Positions 23,840 through 32,453 of a DNA stretch of 45,420 nt are shown here, piece after piece; the stretch's first letter is position 1, and each line of letters starts with the position of its first letter. The DNA is taken from positions 1 through 45,420 of the forward strand of contig DATKSG010000016.1 in NCBI GenBank assembly GCA_035531775.1, written 5' to 3'. Below the pieces are notes generated by a model. That model had not been told where the DNA came from. It was given only the letters and a program-made list of their open reading frames with translations, and ran no database searches. A program made the translations under genes and the position numbers. The DNA is from DATKSG01 sp035531775. Lineage in GTDB: Bacteria > Actinomycetota > Acidimicrobiia > Acidimicrobiales > UBA8190.

Positions 23840-25381
23840 ATGGCCCTGCTCACCGACCACCTGCGGGCCATGGCCGGGGCCTTCCCCGACGACATCGCCT
23901 ACCGGGTGGTGGACGGGGGCCACATGACCTTCGCCCAGTGGGAGGCCGAGTCCAACCGCCTGGCCCGGGCCCTGGCCGACATGGGCCTGGCCAAGGGCGA
24001 CCGGGTGGCCATCTACTTGGAAGCCGCCGAGGCCCTGCGCTTCATGGTGGCCTACTCGGCGGTGCACAAGGCCGGGGCGGTGGCCGTGCCCACCAACACC
24101 CGTCTGTCCGACGGCGAGCTGGTGCGCCTGCTCGGCCACGCCGAGGTGGGCGCCGTGCTCACCGACGGCGGCCGCGCTCCCATGGCGCACGATCTGGCCC
24201 GCTCGCTCGACTGCATCTCGCACGTGGTGGTGTCCCCGGCCACCGAGGAGACCGGGGACGAGGCCTGGTCCTGGGGCGAAGCCGTGCCGGGCACCGACAC
24301 CAGCACCTTCCAGGTCGAGGTGGGCCCCGACGACCTGGCCGACATCCTCTACACCTCGGGCACCACCGGCACCCCCAAAGGGGTGGCCATCCGGCATCGC
24401 AACGTGGCCCTCATCCCCGGTGAGCCCAACCCCACGCTGTCGGGCCAGTGCTGGCTGCACTCGAGCCCGTTGTTCACCTTCGCCGGCATCGGCTTCATCT
24501 ACAACCCCATGCAGCTCGGGCTCTCCGGCGTCTACCAGCCCCGCTTCGACGCCGGGCGCTGGCTCGAGGTGGTCGAGGAGCTCCACCCGCAGTTCGTGTT
24601 CCTGGTGCCCTCCATGGCCCAGCTGCTCGTGGCCCACCCCGACTTCGCCGGGGCCGACCTGTCGTCGATCGCCCTGTGCGCCATCGGCAGCGCCCCGCTG
24701 GCTCCGGCCACCTTGCGCACGCTGCAGGAGCGGATGCCCGAGGCGGCCGTGTCCAACAGCTACGGCATGACCGAGGCCGGCCCGGCCTTCTGCGCCATGC
24801 CCAAGGGGGAGTCGTTGAAGCGCATCGGGTCGGTGGGCCAGCCCATGGCCCCCCTGGAGGTGCGCTTCGTGGACGACGAGGGCACCGACGTGCCCGGCGG
24901 CGAAGTGGGCGAGGTGCTGTTGCGCATGCCCGGGCGCGAGCGGGAGTACTACCGCGACCCCGAGGCCAGCGCCGCGACCTGGCAGGGCGGCTGGCTCCAC
25001 ACCGGGGACCTGGGGCGCCTCGACGCCGATGGGTACCTCTACATCGTGGGCCGCAAGAAGGACGTCATCATCCGCGGCGGCAACAACATCCACGCCGTGG
25101 ACGTCGAAGCCGTGTTGCACGACCACCCCGACGTGGTGGAGGCGGCCGTGGTCGGCATCCCCCACGCCGTGCTGGGCGAGGACGTGGCCGCCGTGGTCGT
25201 GCTGAGCCCCGGCAGCACCACCACCCCGGCCGACCTCCACGAGCACTGCGCCGCCGCCCTGGCCGACTACAAGGTGCCCCGGCGCATCGAGCTGAGCGAC
25301 GAGCTGCCGCGCAACGCCACCGGCAAGGTCATGAAGGCCGAGTTGCGCAAGCAGCTGGTGGGAGAGACGTCCCCGGCCTGA
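23840..25381 (+). CDS. Acyl-CoA ligase (class I adenylate-forming)
   Basis: 513 residues from ATG 23840, two bases after the SnoaL-like stop; the open frame extends upstream but duplicates that gene. Motifs: ILYTSGTTGTPKGVAI (P-loop), SNSYGMTEAGPAF, GWLHTGDLGRLDADGYLYIV with GRKKDVIIRGG, and the catalytic Lys in RNATGKVMK. The enzyme joins a carboxylic acid to CoA through an acyl-adenylate. Together with the second ligase at 18.4-20.1 kb it gives the region two distinct entry enzymes. It runs into two convergent minus-strand genes with about 40 bases between stops. Confidence 0.92.
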   Translation: MALLTDHLRAMAGAFPDDIAYRVVDGGHMTFAQWEAESNRLARALADMGLAKGDRVAIYLEAAEALRFMVAYSAVHKAGAVAVPTNTRLSDGELVRLLGHAEVGAVLTDGGRAPMAHDLARSLDCISHVVVSPATEETGDEAWSWGEAVPGTDTSTFQVEVGPDDLADILYTSGTTGTPKGVAIRHRNVALIPGEPNPTLSGQCWLHSSPLFTFAGIGFIYNPMQLGLSGVYQPRFDAGRWLEVVEELHPQFVFLVPSMAQLLVAHPDFAGADLSSIALCAIGSAPLAPATLRTLQERMPEAAVSNSYGMTEAGPAFCAMPKGESLKRIGSVGQPMAPLEVRFVDDEGTDVPGGEVGEVLLRMPGREREYYRDPEASAATWQGGWLHTGDLGRLDADGYLYIVGRKKDVIIRGGNNIHAVDVEAVLHDHPDVVEAAVVGIPHAVLGEDVAAVVVLSPGSTTTPADLHEHCAAALADYKVPRRIELSDELPRNATGKVMKAELRKQLVGETSPA

Positions 25382-25420
25382 GAGCCACGGGCCGAGCAAG
25401 CCCCGGCCTGACGGACCGGA

Positions 25421-26509
25421 TCAGTCGAGCAGCAGGTCGGCCAGGCGCTGGCGCTGATATCCCTGGGCCCCGAAGAGCAGGTCGTCCTGCTTGGCCCGGC
25501 GGTAAAGCAGGTGGCAGTCCACGTCCCAGGTGAAGCCCACGCCGCCGTGGACCTGGATGGACTCCGAAGTCACCGCTACCGCTGCCTCCCCGGCGTACCC
25601 CTTGCACATGGCGGCGGCCTTTTCGCGATCGGGCGAGTCGGTGTCCGAGGCCCAGGCCGCGTAGTGGGTCCCCACCCGGGCCAGCTCCAGGTGGTGGAGC
25701 ATGTCGGCCGCCTTGTGCTTGATGGCCTGGAAGGTGGCGATGGGCCGGTCGAACTGCACCCGCACCTTAGCGTACTCGACGGCCAACTCGAGGGCACGCT
25801 CGGAGGTGCCCACCAGCTCCGCTGACAGCGCCACGTCCACGTCGTCGATCACCCGTCGCCACAGCGCACTCTGGTCGCCCGGCGGCCCCACCCGCTTGGC
25901 CCGCCGTCCGTCGAGGTCCAAGCGGGCCAGCTTGCGGGTCACGTCCAGGCCCGGAGCGCTCTGCCCGGCTGGTGCCTCCAACAGGAACGAGCCGAGCCCG
26001 TCGCCGTCGTCGGCCACCACCAGGGCCCAGTCGGCCCCGGCCCCGTCGAGAACCACCGGCTTCACTCCCGACAGCACGTAGCCGTCGCCGTCGGCCTTGG
26101 CCGTGGCCCGGATCGACGACAGCGGGTCGCCGTGGCCGGCCTCCTCCACGGCGATGGTGCCGCGCTTGGCCCCCGAGGCCAGGTCGGCCAGCACCTCGTC
26201 CACGCCCAGGCGCGCTGCGGCCAGCGTGGCGGCCACCGCCGAGGACACGAAGGGGCCGGGGAAGGGGAGCTTCCCGAGCTCCTCCTGCAACACCACCATG
26301 TCCACCAGGCCCAGGCCGAGCCCCCCGGCCGACTCGGGCACGAGCACCCCCAGCCAGCCCAGCTCGGCCATGGTGGCCCACAGCTCCGGGGTCACCCCGA
26401 CGGGGTCCTCGAGCATGGCCCGCACGTAGGTGGACGGGGCCTTGTCGGCCAGGGCGCCGCGCACCGACTGGCGGAAGTCCTCCTGCTCGGCGCTGAAAGT
26501 GAAGTCCAT
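25421..26509 (-). CDS. Acyl-CoA dehydrogenase subunit without canonical catalytic Glu
   Basis: 362 residues, on the short side for the family. It has a typical N-terminal helix domain (MDFTFSAEQEDFRQSVRGAL), a reduced middle domain (TIAVEEAGHGDPLSSIRA), and a C-domain with YAKVRVQFDRPIATFQAIKH and IQVHGGVGFTWDVDCHLLYR. After that, where active enzymes carry the base, the sequence is DDLLFGAQGYQRQRLADLLL and no Glu is found. Such members usually pair with an active subunit, as the FadE heterotetramers of steroid degradation do. Likely partners are the ACADs at 28.6 kb or 45.2 kb. It is downstream of the thiolase gene, nine bases apart. Confidence 0.9.
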   Translation of the reverse strand: MDFTFSAEQEDFRQSVRGALADKAPSTYVRAMLEDPVGVTPELWATMAELGWLGVLVPESAGGLGLGLVDMVVLQEELGKLPFPGPFVSSAVAATLAAARLGVDEVLADLASGAKRGTIAVEEAGHGDPLSSIRATAKADGDGYVLSGVKPVVLDGAGADWALVVADDGDGLGSFLLEAPAGQSAPGLDVTRKLARLDLDGRRAKRVGPPGDQSALWRRVIDDVDVALSAELVGTSERALELAVEYAKVRVQFDRPIATFQAIKHKAADMLHHLELARVGTHYAAWASDTDSPDREKAAAMCKGYAGEAAVAVTSESIQVHGGVGFTWDVDCHLLYRRAKQDDLLFGAQGYQRQRLADLLLD

Positions 26510-26518
26510 CCGGGTCGC

Positions 26519-27709
26519 CTAACCCAGTCGCTCGATGACGGTGGCGTTGGCCTGGCCGCCGCCCTCGCACATGGTCTGGAATCCGTAGCGGCCGCCGGTG
26601 GACTCGAGCTGGTTGAGCAGCGTCGTCATGAGCCGCACCCCGCTGGCCCCGAGGGGATGTCCTATGGCGATGGCGCCGCCTCGGGGATTGAAGCGGTCGG
26701 GGTCGGGCGAGAAGGCCCGGCTCCACATGAGGGCGATGGCGGCGAAGGCCTCGTTGCACTCCACGGCGTCGAAGTCGTCGATGGAGAGCCCGGTGCGCTC
26801 GAGGAGCTTGCGGGTGGCCGGGACCGGGGCCGACAGCACGATGGCGGCGTCCTCGGCGGCCACGGCGAAGCCGGCGAAGCGGGCCCGGATGGGAAGCCCC
26901 AGCCGCTCGGCCACCGAGCGCTCGGCGATGAGCATGGCAGCGGCGCCGTCGGTCATCTGCGACGAGTTGGCGGCGGTGATGTCGGGGGCGGTGTCGGGCT
27001 CCCAGTTCTGCGCTGGCGGCAGGGCGGCCAGCTGCTCCATGGTGCCGCCCCGACGGATGCCCTCGTCGGCTTCGAGCAAGGCGCCGGTGTCACGGCCCTG
27101 CTCGTCGCGCACCGGCACGGGGACGGCTTCCTTGGCGAAGTGGCCCGAATCGGTGGCCTCAGCGGCGCGGCGGTGGCTCTCCAAGGAGTAGGCGTCCATG
27201 TCCTCGCGGCTGATCTTCCAGCGCTCGGCCAGGACCTGGGCCACCCGGAATTGCATCCACAGGCGCTGGTCGATGACCTCCAGGAACGATGGCGGGAACG
27301 GCCCCGTGCCGCCGCGGGCATTGGAGGCGAGCGGCACCCGGCTCATGGACTCGGCCCCACAGGCGATGGCCAGGTCGTAGTGGCCGGCCACCACCCCCGC
27401 GGCGGCGAAGTGCACGGCTTGTTGCGACGACCCGCACTGGCGGTCGACGGTGGTGGCGGGCACCTCCTGGGGCAGCCCGGCCGCCACCCAGGCGTTGCGG
27501 GCCAGGTTGGTCGACTGCTCGCCCACCTGCGACACGCACCCGCCGATGACGTCGTCGATGCGCCCGGGGTCGACGCCGGTGCGCTGCACCAGCCGGGTGA
27601 GGGCGAAGGCCAGCAGGTCCACTGGGTGCCAGTGGGCCAGGGCCCCGCCGCGCTTGCCGAAGGTGGTGCGCAGGGTGTCGACGATGACCGCCTCGCGTGC
27701 GGCCACCAC
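26519..27709 (-). CDS. Acetyl-CoA acetyltransferase (thiolase, FadA type)
   Basis: 396 residues. The start is GTG 27709, sharing one base with the stop of the upstream gene (TAGTG); the frame open to 28492 is a shadow of that gene. Catalytic residues of degradative thiolases are complete: Cys in DRQCGSSQQAVHFA, His in AIGHPLGASG, and the second Cys in MCEGGGQANA. The CNEAFA motif is present as well (ECNEAFAA). It would cleave a 3-ketoacyl-CoA with free CoA. It lies in a three-gene minus-strand operon with the HDO-like protein upstream and a dehydrogenase subunit downstream. Confidence 0.93.
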   Translation of the reverse strand: MVAAREAVIVDTLRTTFGKRGGALAHWHPVDLLAFALTRLVQRTGVDPGRIDDVIGGCVSQVGEQSTNLARNAWVAAGLPQEVPATTVDRQCGSSQQAVHFAAAGVVAGHYDLAIACGAESMSRVPLASNARGGTGPFPPSFLEVIDQRLWMQFRVAQVLAERWKISREDMDAYSLESHRRAAEATDSGHFAKEAVPVPVRDEQGRDTGALLEADEGIRRGGTMEQLAALPPAQNWEPDTAPDITAANSSQMTDGAAAMLIAERSVAERLGLPIRARFAGFAVAAEDAAIVLSAPVPATRKLLERTGLSIDDFDAVECNEAFAAIALMWSRAFSPDPDRFNPRGGAIAIGHPLGASGVRLMTTLLNQLESTGGRYGFQTMCEGGGQANATVIERLG

Positions 27710-28485
27710 TACCCCCGGGCCCGGCGCAGGGCGCCGGGCTCGTCCAGCCAGCGGTTGAGTGCCACCGTGCGCTGGTTGCGCACGCTGAAGGTGTGCACGA
27801 TGGAGCGACGGATGCGGCGCTGCTGCTCGGCGCTGACGGCCACCTGGCGCAGGAGGTAGTCGGCCTGCTCGCCGTGGTCCTCCTCGGCATAGGCGTGCAC
27901 CCGGAAGTTCTCCACCTCGATGCCGTAGTGGTCGCGCATCCCCTCGTACATCTTCTTGGCATAGCCGGTGGAGGCGGCGAAGCGCTCGCCGGCCCAGCCG
28001 AAGGCGGCCAGGCCCTCCTCGTAGGAGCGGCGCATGTAGTACAAGGTGGTGAACACCGTGCCGATGGTCTCGGGCATGGCCACATACGACTCGAGCTCGT
28101 CGTCGGTGATGCCGAGCTGGTGCGCCCACTCGATCTTCATGTCCACGTGGTTGGCATCGCCGGTGTAGCCCGTTTCGTCGGCCAGGTTCTGCAGCCAGTG
28201 GGCGAAATGCTCGCTGGCGGCCAGCGACAGGTCGTCGGCGTCGGGGGCGTTGGCCACCAGCGAGCCGAACTCGCTCGTGTAGAACCGTCCCAGGAAGAAG
28301 TACTCCTTGGCCAGCCGACGCAGGTACTCCTCGGACAGGCTGCCGTCGGCCACCGCCTCCCACACCAGGTTCTTCGCCGTACAGATCTCGGTCTGCAGGG
28401 TCTCGAGCTCGGTCATGAAGTCCTCGACGGACTTGGCCGTGGCGGCACGCCCCTGGCGTCGGATGTCGTGGAATTCGCGGCTCAT
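27709..28485 (-). CDS. Heme-oxygenase-fold (TenA/HDO-like) iron protein
   Basis: 258 residues from ATG 28485 with AGAGGTGG before it. The protein is all-helical, with a pattern of the heme-oxygenase-like diiron oxidase/oxygenase and TenA superfamily: EYLRRLAKEYFFLGRFYTSE, then SEHFAHWLQNLADE, and near residue 220 HAYAEEDHGEQADYL, which fits the H-x4-D/E-x-H metal-ligand segment. Enzymes of this fold use O2 and two irons to cleave C-C bonds, oxidise amines or desaturate lipids. It starts the thiolase operon, so oxygen-dependent processing of an acyl chain is a reasonable guess. Catalytic ligands should be checked by structure prediction. Confidence 0.7.
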   Translation of the reverse strand: MSREFHDIRRQGRAATAKSVEDFMTELETLQTEICTAKNLVWEAVADGSLSEEYLRRLAKEYFFLGRFYTSEFGSLVANAPDADDLSLAASEHFAHWLQNLADETGYTGDANHVDMKIEWAHQLGITDDELESYVAMPETIGTVFTTLYYMRRSYEEGLAAFGWAGERFAASTGYAKKMYEGMRDHYGIEVENFRVHAYAEEDHGEQADYLLRQVAVSAEQQRRIRRSIVHTFSVRNQRTVALNRWLDEPGALRRARG

Positions 28486-28533
28486 ACGCCACCTCTGCGG
28501 CTGGGGAGAACGGGTTGCCAGTGTAGTAAGTTT

Positions 28534-28551
28534 CCTGACGATGGTGTCAGG
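28534..28551. promoter_or_regulatory. Palindrome in bidirectional promoter of two acyl-CoA operons
   Basis: CCTGAC (28534-28539) and GTCAGG (28546-28551) are perfect 6-base arms with a 6-base centre. The site lies in the 75-base gap between divergent starts at 28485 and 28561, so one dimeric repressor (TetR type is usual for such operons) could control both arms. No TetR gene is adjacent. Confidence 0.6.
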
Positions 28552-28560
28552 TATGAGGCC

Positions 28561-29769
28561 GTGAGCGCCATTCCCCTGGTCGACGACGACGACCGCGCCG
28601 CCCTGCGCAAGCTGGCTCGCGACGTGGCCGAGCGCGACATCGCCCCCCACGCCCAGGGCTGGGACGAAACCGAGGAGTTCGCCGAGGCCTCGTTGGCCGC
28701 CCTGCGCCGGGCCGAGCTCTTCACCGTCACCGTGGGCGAGGAGTTCGGGGGCATGGGCATGGGCGACGTGGAGGCCGCCATCGTCTTGGAGGAGCTGGCC
28801 CGGGTGGACGTGTCGAGCGCCATTCTGTGCCAGCTGGTGTTCAACGGGCCGCCCCGGGCCATCGAGCACCTGGGCAGCGAGGAGCTGCGCCAGAGGTGGC
28901 TGCCGCTGGCCGCGGCCGGCGAGCTGTTCTGCATCGGCATCACCGAGCCCGACGCCGGCTCGGCCGCCACCGCCATGCGGGCCCATCTGGTGCCCGACGG
29001 CGACGGGTACCGGCTCGAGGCCTACAAGAACTACGTGACCGGCGGCCACAAGGCGGTGGCCTGCCTGGTGTGGTGCCGCTTCCCGGGATCGGAGGCGGGC
29101 ACCGGCCGGGGCATCGGGGCGGTGGTGGTGGACCTGTCGCGCCACGGCGTGAGCGTGGCCGGCACCCACAAGAAGATGGGACTGCGCGGTTGCACCGAGG
29201 CCGAGTTGGCCTTCGACGGGGTGCGCATCGACCCCGGCGACGTGCTGGTGGCCGGCGACCCGGCCGACAACTCCGGGCTCAAGACGCTCCTCGCCCACAT
29301 CAACCACGAGCGATGCGGCAATGCGGCGATGTGTCTGGGGGCGGCCCAGGGGGCGCTCGAGTACGCCATGGCCTACATGCTCGACCGCCAGGCCGGGCGC
29401 ACCCGGCTGTCGGAGCTCCAAGGGCTCCAATGGAAGATCGCCGACATGGGCGTGGCCCTCGAAGGGGCCCGCCTGCTGCTGCAGCGGGCGCTGGTACTGG
29501 CCGGCCGCCACGGCACGCCGCCCCCGCTCGAGTCGGCCATGGCCAAGATCGCCTGCAACCTGGCGGCCAAGTCGGTGTGCGACGAGGCCCTACAGCTGCT
29601 CGGCGGCTACGGCTACAGCCGCGAGTACCCCATCGAGCGCGCCTATCGCGACGTGCGCGGCCTGTGCATCGGGGCGGGCACAGTGGAGATCCAACGCAAC
29701 TTCGTCGGCACCGCCCTGCTGTCGGGGAAGACCCCGGCCGGCCCCGGATGGAAGGCCCCCCAACGATGA
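28561..29769 (+). CDS. Acyl-CoA dehydrogenase
   Basis: 402 residues from GTG 28561 (VSAIPLVDDDDRAAL). FAD and substrate motifs are present: GITEPDAGSAATAMRA, YKNYVTGGHKAVACLV, MGLRGCTEAELAFD, and YGYSREYPIERAYRDVR. The usual C-terminal Glu position reads CIGAGTVEIQ (no Glu), but an NHERCGNAAM segment supplies a Glu at the place used by isovaleryl-CoA dehydrogenase, so activity on a branched substrate is possible. The stop overlaps the next start (ATGA). It opens the plus-strand operon that continues with the HMG-CoA-synthase-like and thiolase genes. Confidence 0.92.
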   Translation: MSAIPLVDDDDRAALRKLARDVAERDIAPHAQGWDETEEFAEASLAALRRAELFTVTVGEEFGGMGMGDVEAAIVLEELARVDVSSAILCQLVFNGPPRAIEHLGSEELRQRWLPLAAAGELFCIGITEPDAGSAATAMRAHLVPDGDGYRLEAYKNYVTGGHKAVACLVWCRFPGSEAGTGRGIGAVVVDLSRHGVSVAGTHKKMGLRGCTEAELAFDGVRIDPGDVLVAGDPADNSGLKTLLAHINHERCGNAAMCLGAAQGALEYAMAYMLDRQAGRTRLSELQGLQWKIADMGVALEGARLLLQRALVLAGRHGTPPPLESAMAKIACNLAAKSVCDEALQLLGGYGYSREYPIERAYRDVRGLCIGAGTVEIQRNFVGTALLSGKTPAGPGWKAPQR

Positions 29770-31271
29770 ACACTCAGCCCGACGCCACCGCCGCCCCCGA
29801 CGTACGCCCGGTGGGCATCGTGGGCGTGGGGGCAGCCGCCCCGTCGCTGCGCCTGGCGGCCAAGGAGCCGGCCGCCGCCTGGGGATCGGGAGGCGGGCGC
29901 GGATCGGTGGCGGTGTGCGACGCCGATGAGGACACTCTGACCCTGGCCTGGCGGGCGGCCACTTCGGCCATGGAGGCGGCCGGGGTGCGCGCCGCCGACG
30001 TCGCCGGCCTGTGGTGGGGCACCAGCCGGCCCCCGTTCGCCGAGGGCCCGAGCCACGCCTTTCTGTCCACCGCCCTGGGCTGTAGCGCGCAGGTGGGCGG
30101 GGCGCTGTGCAGCGGCTCGCCGCATGCCGGCATGGAGGCACTGCTCGGGGCGTGGGACGCCGTGGCCTCGGGCCACGTGGCGCTGGCCCTGGTGGTGTGC
30201 TCCGACGCCCTGCTGCCCGGCATCGGCACGGCCGGCGAGGCCAGCACCGGGGCGGGAGCGCTGGCCGTGGTGCTGTCGGGCCCCGGCCACAACGGCGCGG
30301 CGGCGCCGGCCCGCCTGGTGGGCCGGGTTACCACCGCCATGGCGGTGGTGGACCGCTACCGCGGCGACGCCGAAGCCGCCACCGGCGACGCCTATGACGG
30401 CCGGCTCTTTCGCGAGGAGGTGTTCCTGCCGCTGCTGGCCCGGGCCGGCAAGGCCCTGGCCAAGCCGGCGGGCTGGTCGGTGTCGGACCCCGACGGCAAG
30501 TTGGGCGGTGCCCTGGCCAAGGCGCTGGGGGCGCCACTGGTGTCGACCAATGCCTACGCGGCGGTGGGTGACACCGGTGCGGCTGCCGCCCTGCTCGGTG
30601 CCGGTCAGGCGCTCGGCCAACCAGGGACGCTCGGGATCATCGGCTACGGCGGTGGCCGAGCCACCGCCGTCGCCGTGGAGGTGACCAGGCCCGTGCCCGG
30701 CGCCGAGAACGTGGCCGGGGCCCTGGCCGGGGGCCAGGCGGTGGGCTACGTGGCCGCCCTTCGGTCCCGGGGCCAGCTGGTGGCCCAGTCCGACCCCATC
30801 CCCATGGGGGTGCCGCCGGGCAGCGCCGCCTTCGTGCGCGGCAACCTCGAGATGCTGGCGCTGCTCGGGGCCCGATGCCGGGCCTGTGCCACGGTGTCCA
30901 CCCCGCCCTCGATCCACCCCACCTGCACCGGGTGCGGGGGCAGCGACCTGGAGATCGTGTCCCTGGCCCGGCGCGGCACGGTGCAGACCTTCGTGGTGAA
31001 CCAGACCATGCCGCCGCCCTTCCAGGCGCCGCTGCCGCTGGTGGTGGTGGACCTCGACGACGGGGCCCGTCTCATGGTCCAGGGCACCTCGGCCGATGCC
31101 GCCGAGCTGGCCATCGGTGACACGGTGGTGCTGGGACTGCGCCGCTACGCCGTGGAGCGCGGCGTGCCGGTGTACGGGTACAAGGCCTTCCGGGTGGCCC
31201 CGGCGACGGGCGACGATGCAGCGGACAGTGACGTCGCGACGATGACGTCAACGAGGAAGGTGGCGCCATGA
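29766..31271 (+). CDS. HMG-CoA-synthase-like protein fused to a DUF35 zinc-ribbon/OB domain
   Basis: 501 residues. Residues about 15-350 have the HMG-CoA synthase/thiolase-like fold (GIVGVGAAAPSLRL, SVAVCDADEDTLTLAW, GGALCSGSPHAG with the likely nucleophile Cys). Residues about 350-490 are a DUF35 module, with zinc ribbon CRAC...CTGC and then an OB-fold (RGTVQTFVVNQTMPPPFQAP). Archaeal HMG-CoA synthase, DUF35 and thiolase form one complex; here two of the three are one chain and the thiolase is the next gene, with ATGA overlap. Where archaeal enzymes have the catalytic His (FHQP) this one reads SDPDGK, so the classical reaction may be lost. Condensation, retro-aldol cleavage or scaffold roles are all possible. 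Confidence 0.82.
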   Translation: MNTQPDATAAPDVRPVGIVGVGAAAPSLRLAAKEPAAAWGSGGGRGSVAVCDADEDTLTLAWRAATSAMEAAGVRAADVAGLWWGTSRPPFAEGPSHAFLSTALGCSAQVGGALCSGSPHAGMEALLGAWDAVASGHVALALVVCSDALLPGIGTAGEASTGAGALAVVLSGPGHNGAAAPARLVGRVTTAMAVVDRYRGDAEAATGDAYDGRLFREEVFLPLLARAGKALAKPAGWSVSDPDGKLGGALAKALGAPLVSTNAYAAVGDTGAAAALLGAGQALGQPGTLGIIGYGGGRATAVAVEVTRPVPGAENVAGALAGGQAVGYVAALRSRGQLVAQSDPIPMGVPPGSAAFVRGNLEMLALLGARCRACATVSTPPSIHPTCTGCGGSDLEIVSLARRGTVQTFVVNQTMPPPFQAPLPLVVVDLDDGARLMVQGTSADAAELAIGDTVVLGLRRYAVERGVPVYGYKAFRVAPATGDDAADSDVATMTSTRKVAP

Positions 31272-32437
31272 GCTGGAACAAGGTGGCCGTCGTAGGGGCC
31301 GGGCTCATCAAGATGGGTGAGCTGTTCGACCAGAGCTACGAGCAGATGGCCGACGGCGCCTATCGCGCCGCACTGGCCAACGTGGACAAGGGCACCCCGA
31401 TCATCGACGCCGCCATCGTGGCCACCCAGCGCGGCTCGCTGTGGGGCCAAGAAGGCATCGGCGGCAATACCGTGCCCAGCGCCATCGGGCTGTCGGGCAT
31501 CCCGTGCACGCGGGTGGAGAACGCCTGTCCGAGCGGGTCCGACGCCTTTCGCATCGGGGCCATGGTGGTAGCCAGCGGCGTGCACGAGGTGGTGCTCGTG
31601 ATCGGCGTGGAGAAGATGCGCGACAAGTCCACCCAAGAAGGGCTCCTGGCCCGCGCCGCTGCCGGCCACCCGCTCTACAACCGGGGCGAGACCGCCCCCG
31701 TGCTCTTCGCCCCATTCGCCACCCGCCACATGCACGAGTTCGGCACCACGCCTGAGATGTTGGCCTCGGTGGCGGTGAAGAACCACCACAACGGATGCCT
31801 CGACCCCTACGCCCACTTCCAGAGCGAGATCACCGTGGAGCAGGTGCTGGCCTCACCGCTCGTGTGCAGCCCGCTGCGCCTGCTCGACTGCTGCCCCCAG
31901 ACCGACGGGGCCGCTGCGGTGATCCTGACCACCGCCGAGCGGGCACATGAGTTCACCGACAAGCCCGTGTACGTGGCCGGCTTCGGAGTGGCCACCGACC
32001 ACCCGTATCTGCACGAGAAGACCACCTATGTGGGGCTGCCAGCCACCACCGCGGCGGCTGGTCGCGCCTACGCCATGGCCGGGGTGGGGCCCAACGACAT
32101 CGACATGGCCGAGGTGCACGACTGCTTCACCATCACCGAGATCTTGGACATCGAGGACCTGGGCTTCGTGGAGAAGGGCAAGGGTGGTCCGGCGTCGCTC
32201 GAAGGGGTCACCGCCTTGGACGGCCGCATCCCGGTGAACCCGTCGGGCGGGCTGCTGGCCAAGGGGCACCCCATCGGGGCCACCGGCATCGCCCAGATCA
32301 CCGAGTGCTGGTGGCAGCTGCGCGAGGAGGCCGGCGAGCGTCAGGTGGCCATCGGCAACGGCTTCGCCCTGCAGCACAACGTGGGCGGGCGCGGCTCGGG
32401 CGTGTCGGTGGTGAACATCCTCACCCGCAACCGCTGA
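31268..32437 (+). CDS. SCP2/archaeal-type thiolase
   Basis: 389 residues. The nucleophile Cys is in VENACPSGSDAF, the two His in EVHDCFTITE and AKGHPIGATG, and there is no C-terminal CxG motif: the signature of SCP2-type and archaeal acetoacetyl-CoA thiolases and of the Ltp aldolases of steroid side-chain degradation. The DUF35 domain it needs as a partner is carried by the preceding gene, whose stop it overlaps by four bases. A complex of the two proteins that channels acyl-CoA is therefore likely. Direction (thiolysis, condensation or retro-aldol) is not fixed by sequence. Confidence 0.9.
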   Translation: MSWNKVAVVGAGLIKMGELFDQSYEQMADGAYRAALANVDKGTPIIDAAIVATQRGSLWGQEGIGGNTVPSAIGLSGIPCTRVENACPSGSDAFRIGAMVVASGVHEVVLVIGVEKMRDKSTQEGLLARAAAGHPLYNRGETAPVLFAPFATRHMHEFGTTPEMLASVAVKNHHNGCLDPYAHFQSEITVEQVLASPLVCSPLRLLDCCPQTDGAAAVILTTAERAHEFTDKPVYVAGFGVATDHPYLHEKTTYVGLPATTAAAGRAYAMAGVGPNDIDMAEVHDCFTITEILDIEDLGFVEKGKGGPASLEGVTALDGRIPVNPSGGLLAKGHPIGATGIAQITECWWQLREEAGERQVAIGNGFALQHNVGGRGSGVSVVNILTRNR

Positions 32438-32453
32438 GCTGGGGGGACATCGA

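Noticed and set aside
26519..28492. Thiolase with a 260-residue N-terminal extension
   Set aside because: The extension is the HDO-like gene read in a different frame. The true start GTG 27709 overlaps that gene's stop by one base.
29766..31271. Mevalonate-pathway HMG-CoA synthase
   Set aside because: The fold is similar, but the catalytic His segment is not seen, the DUF35 domain is fused, and all neighbours are catabolic; no other mevalonate gene is in the window.
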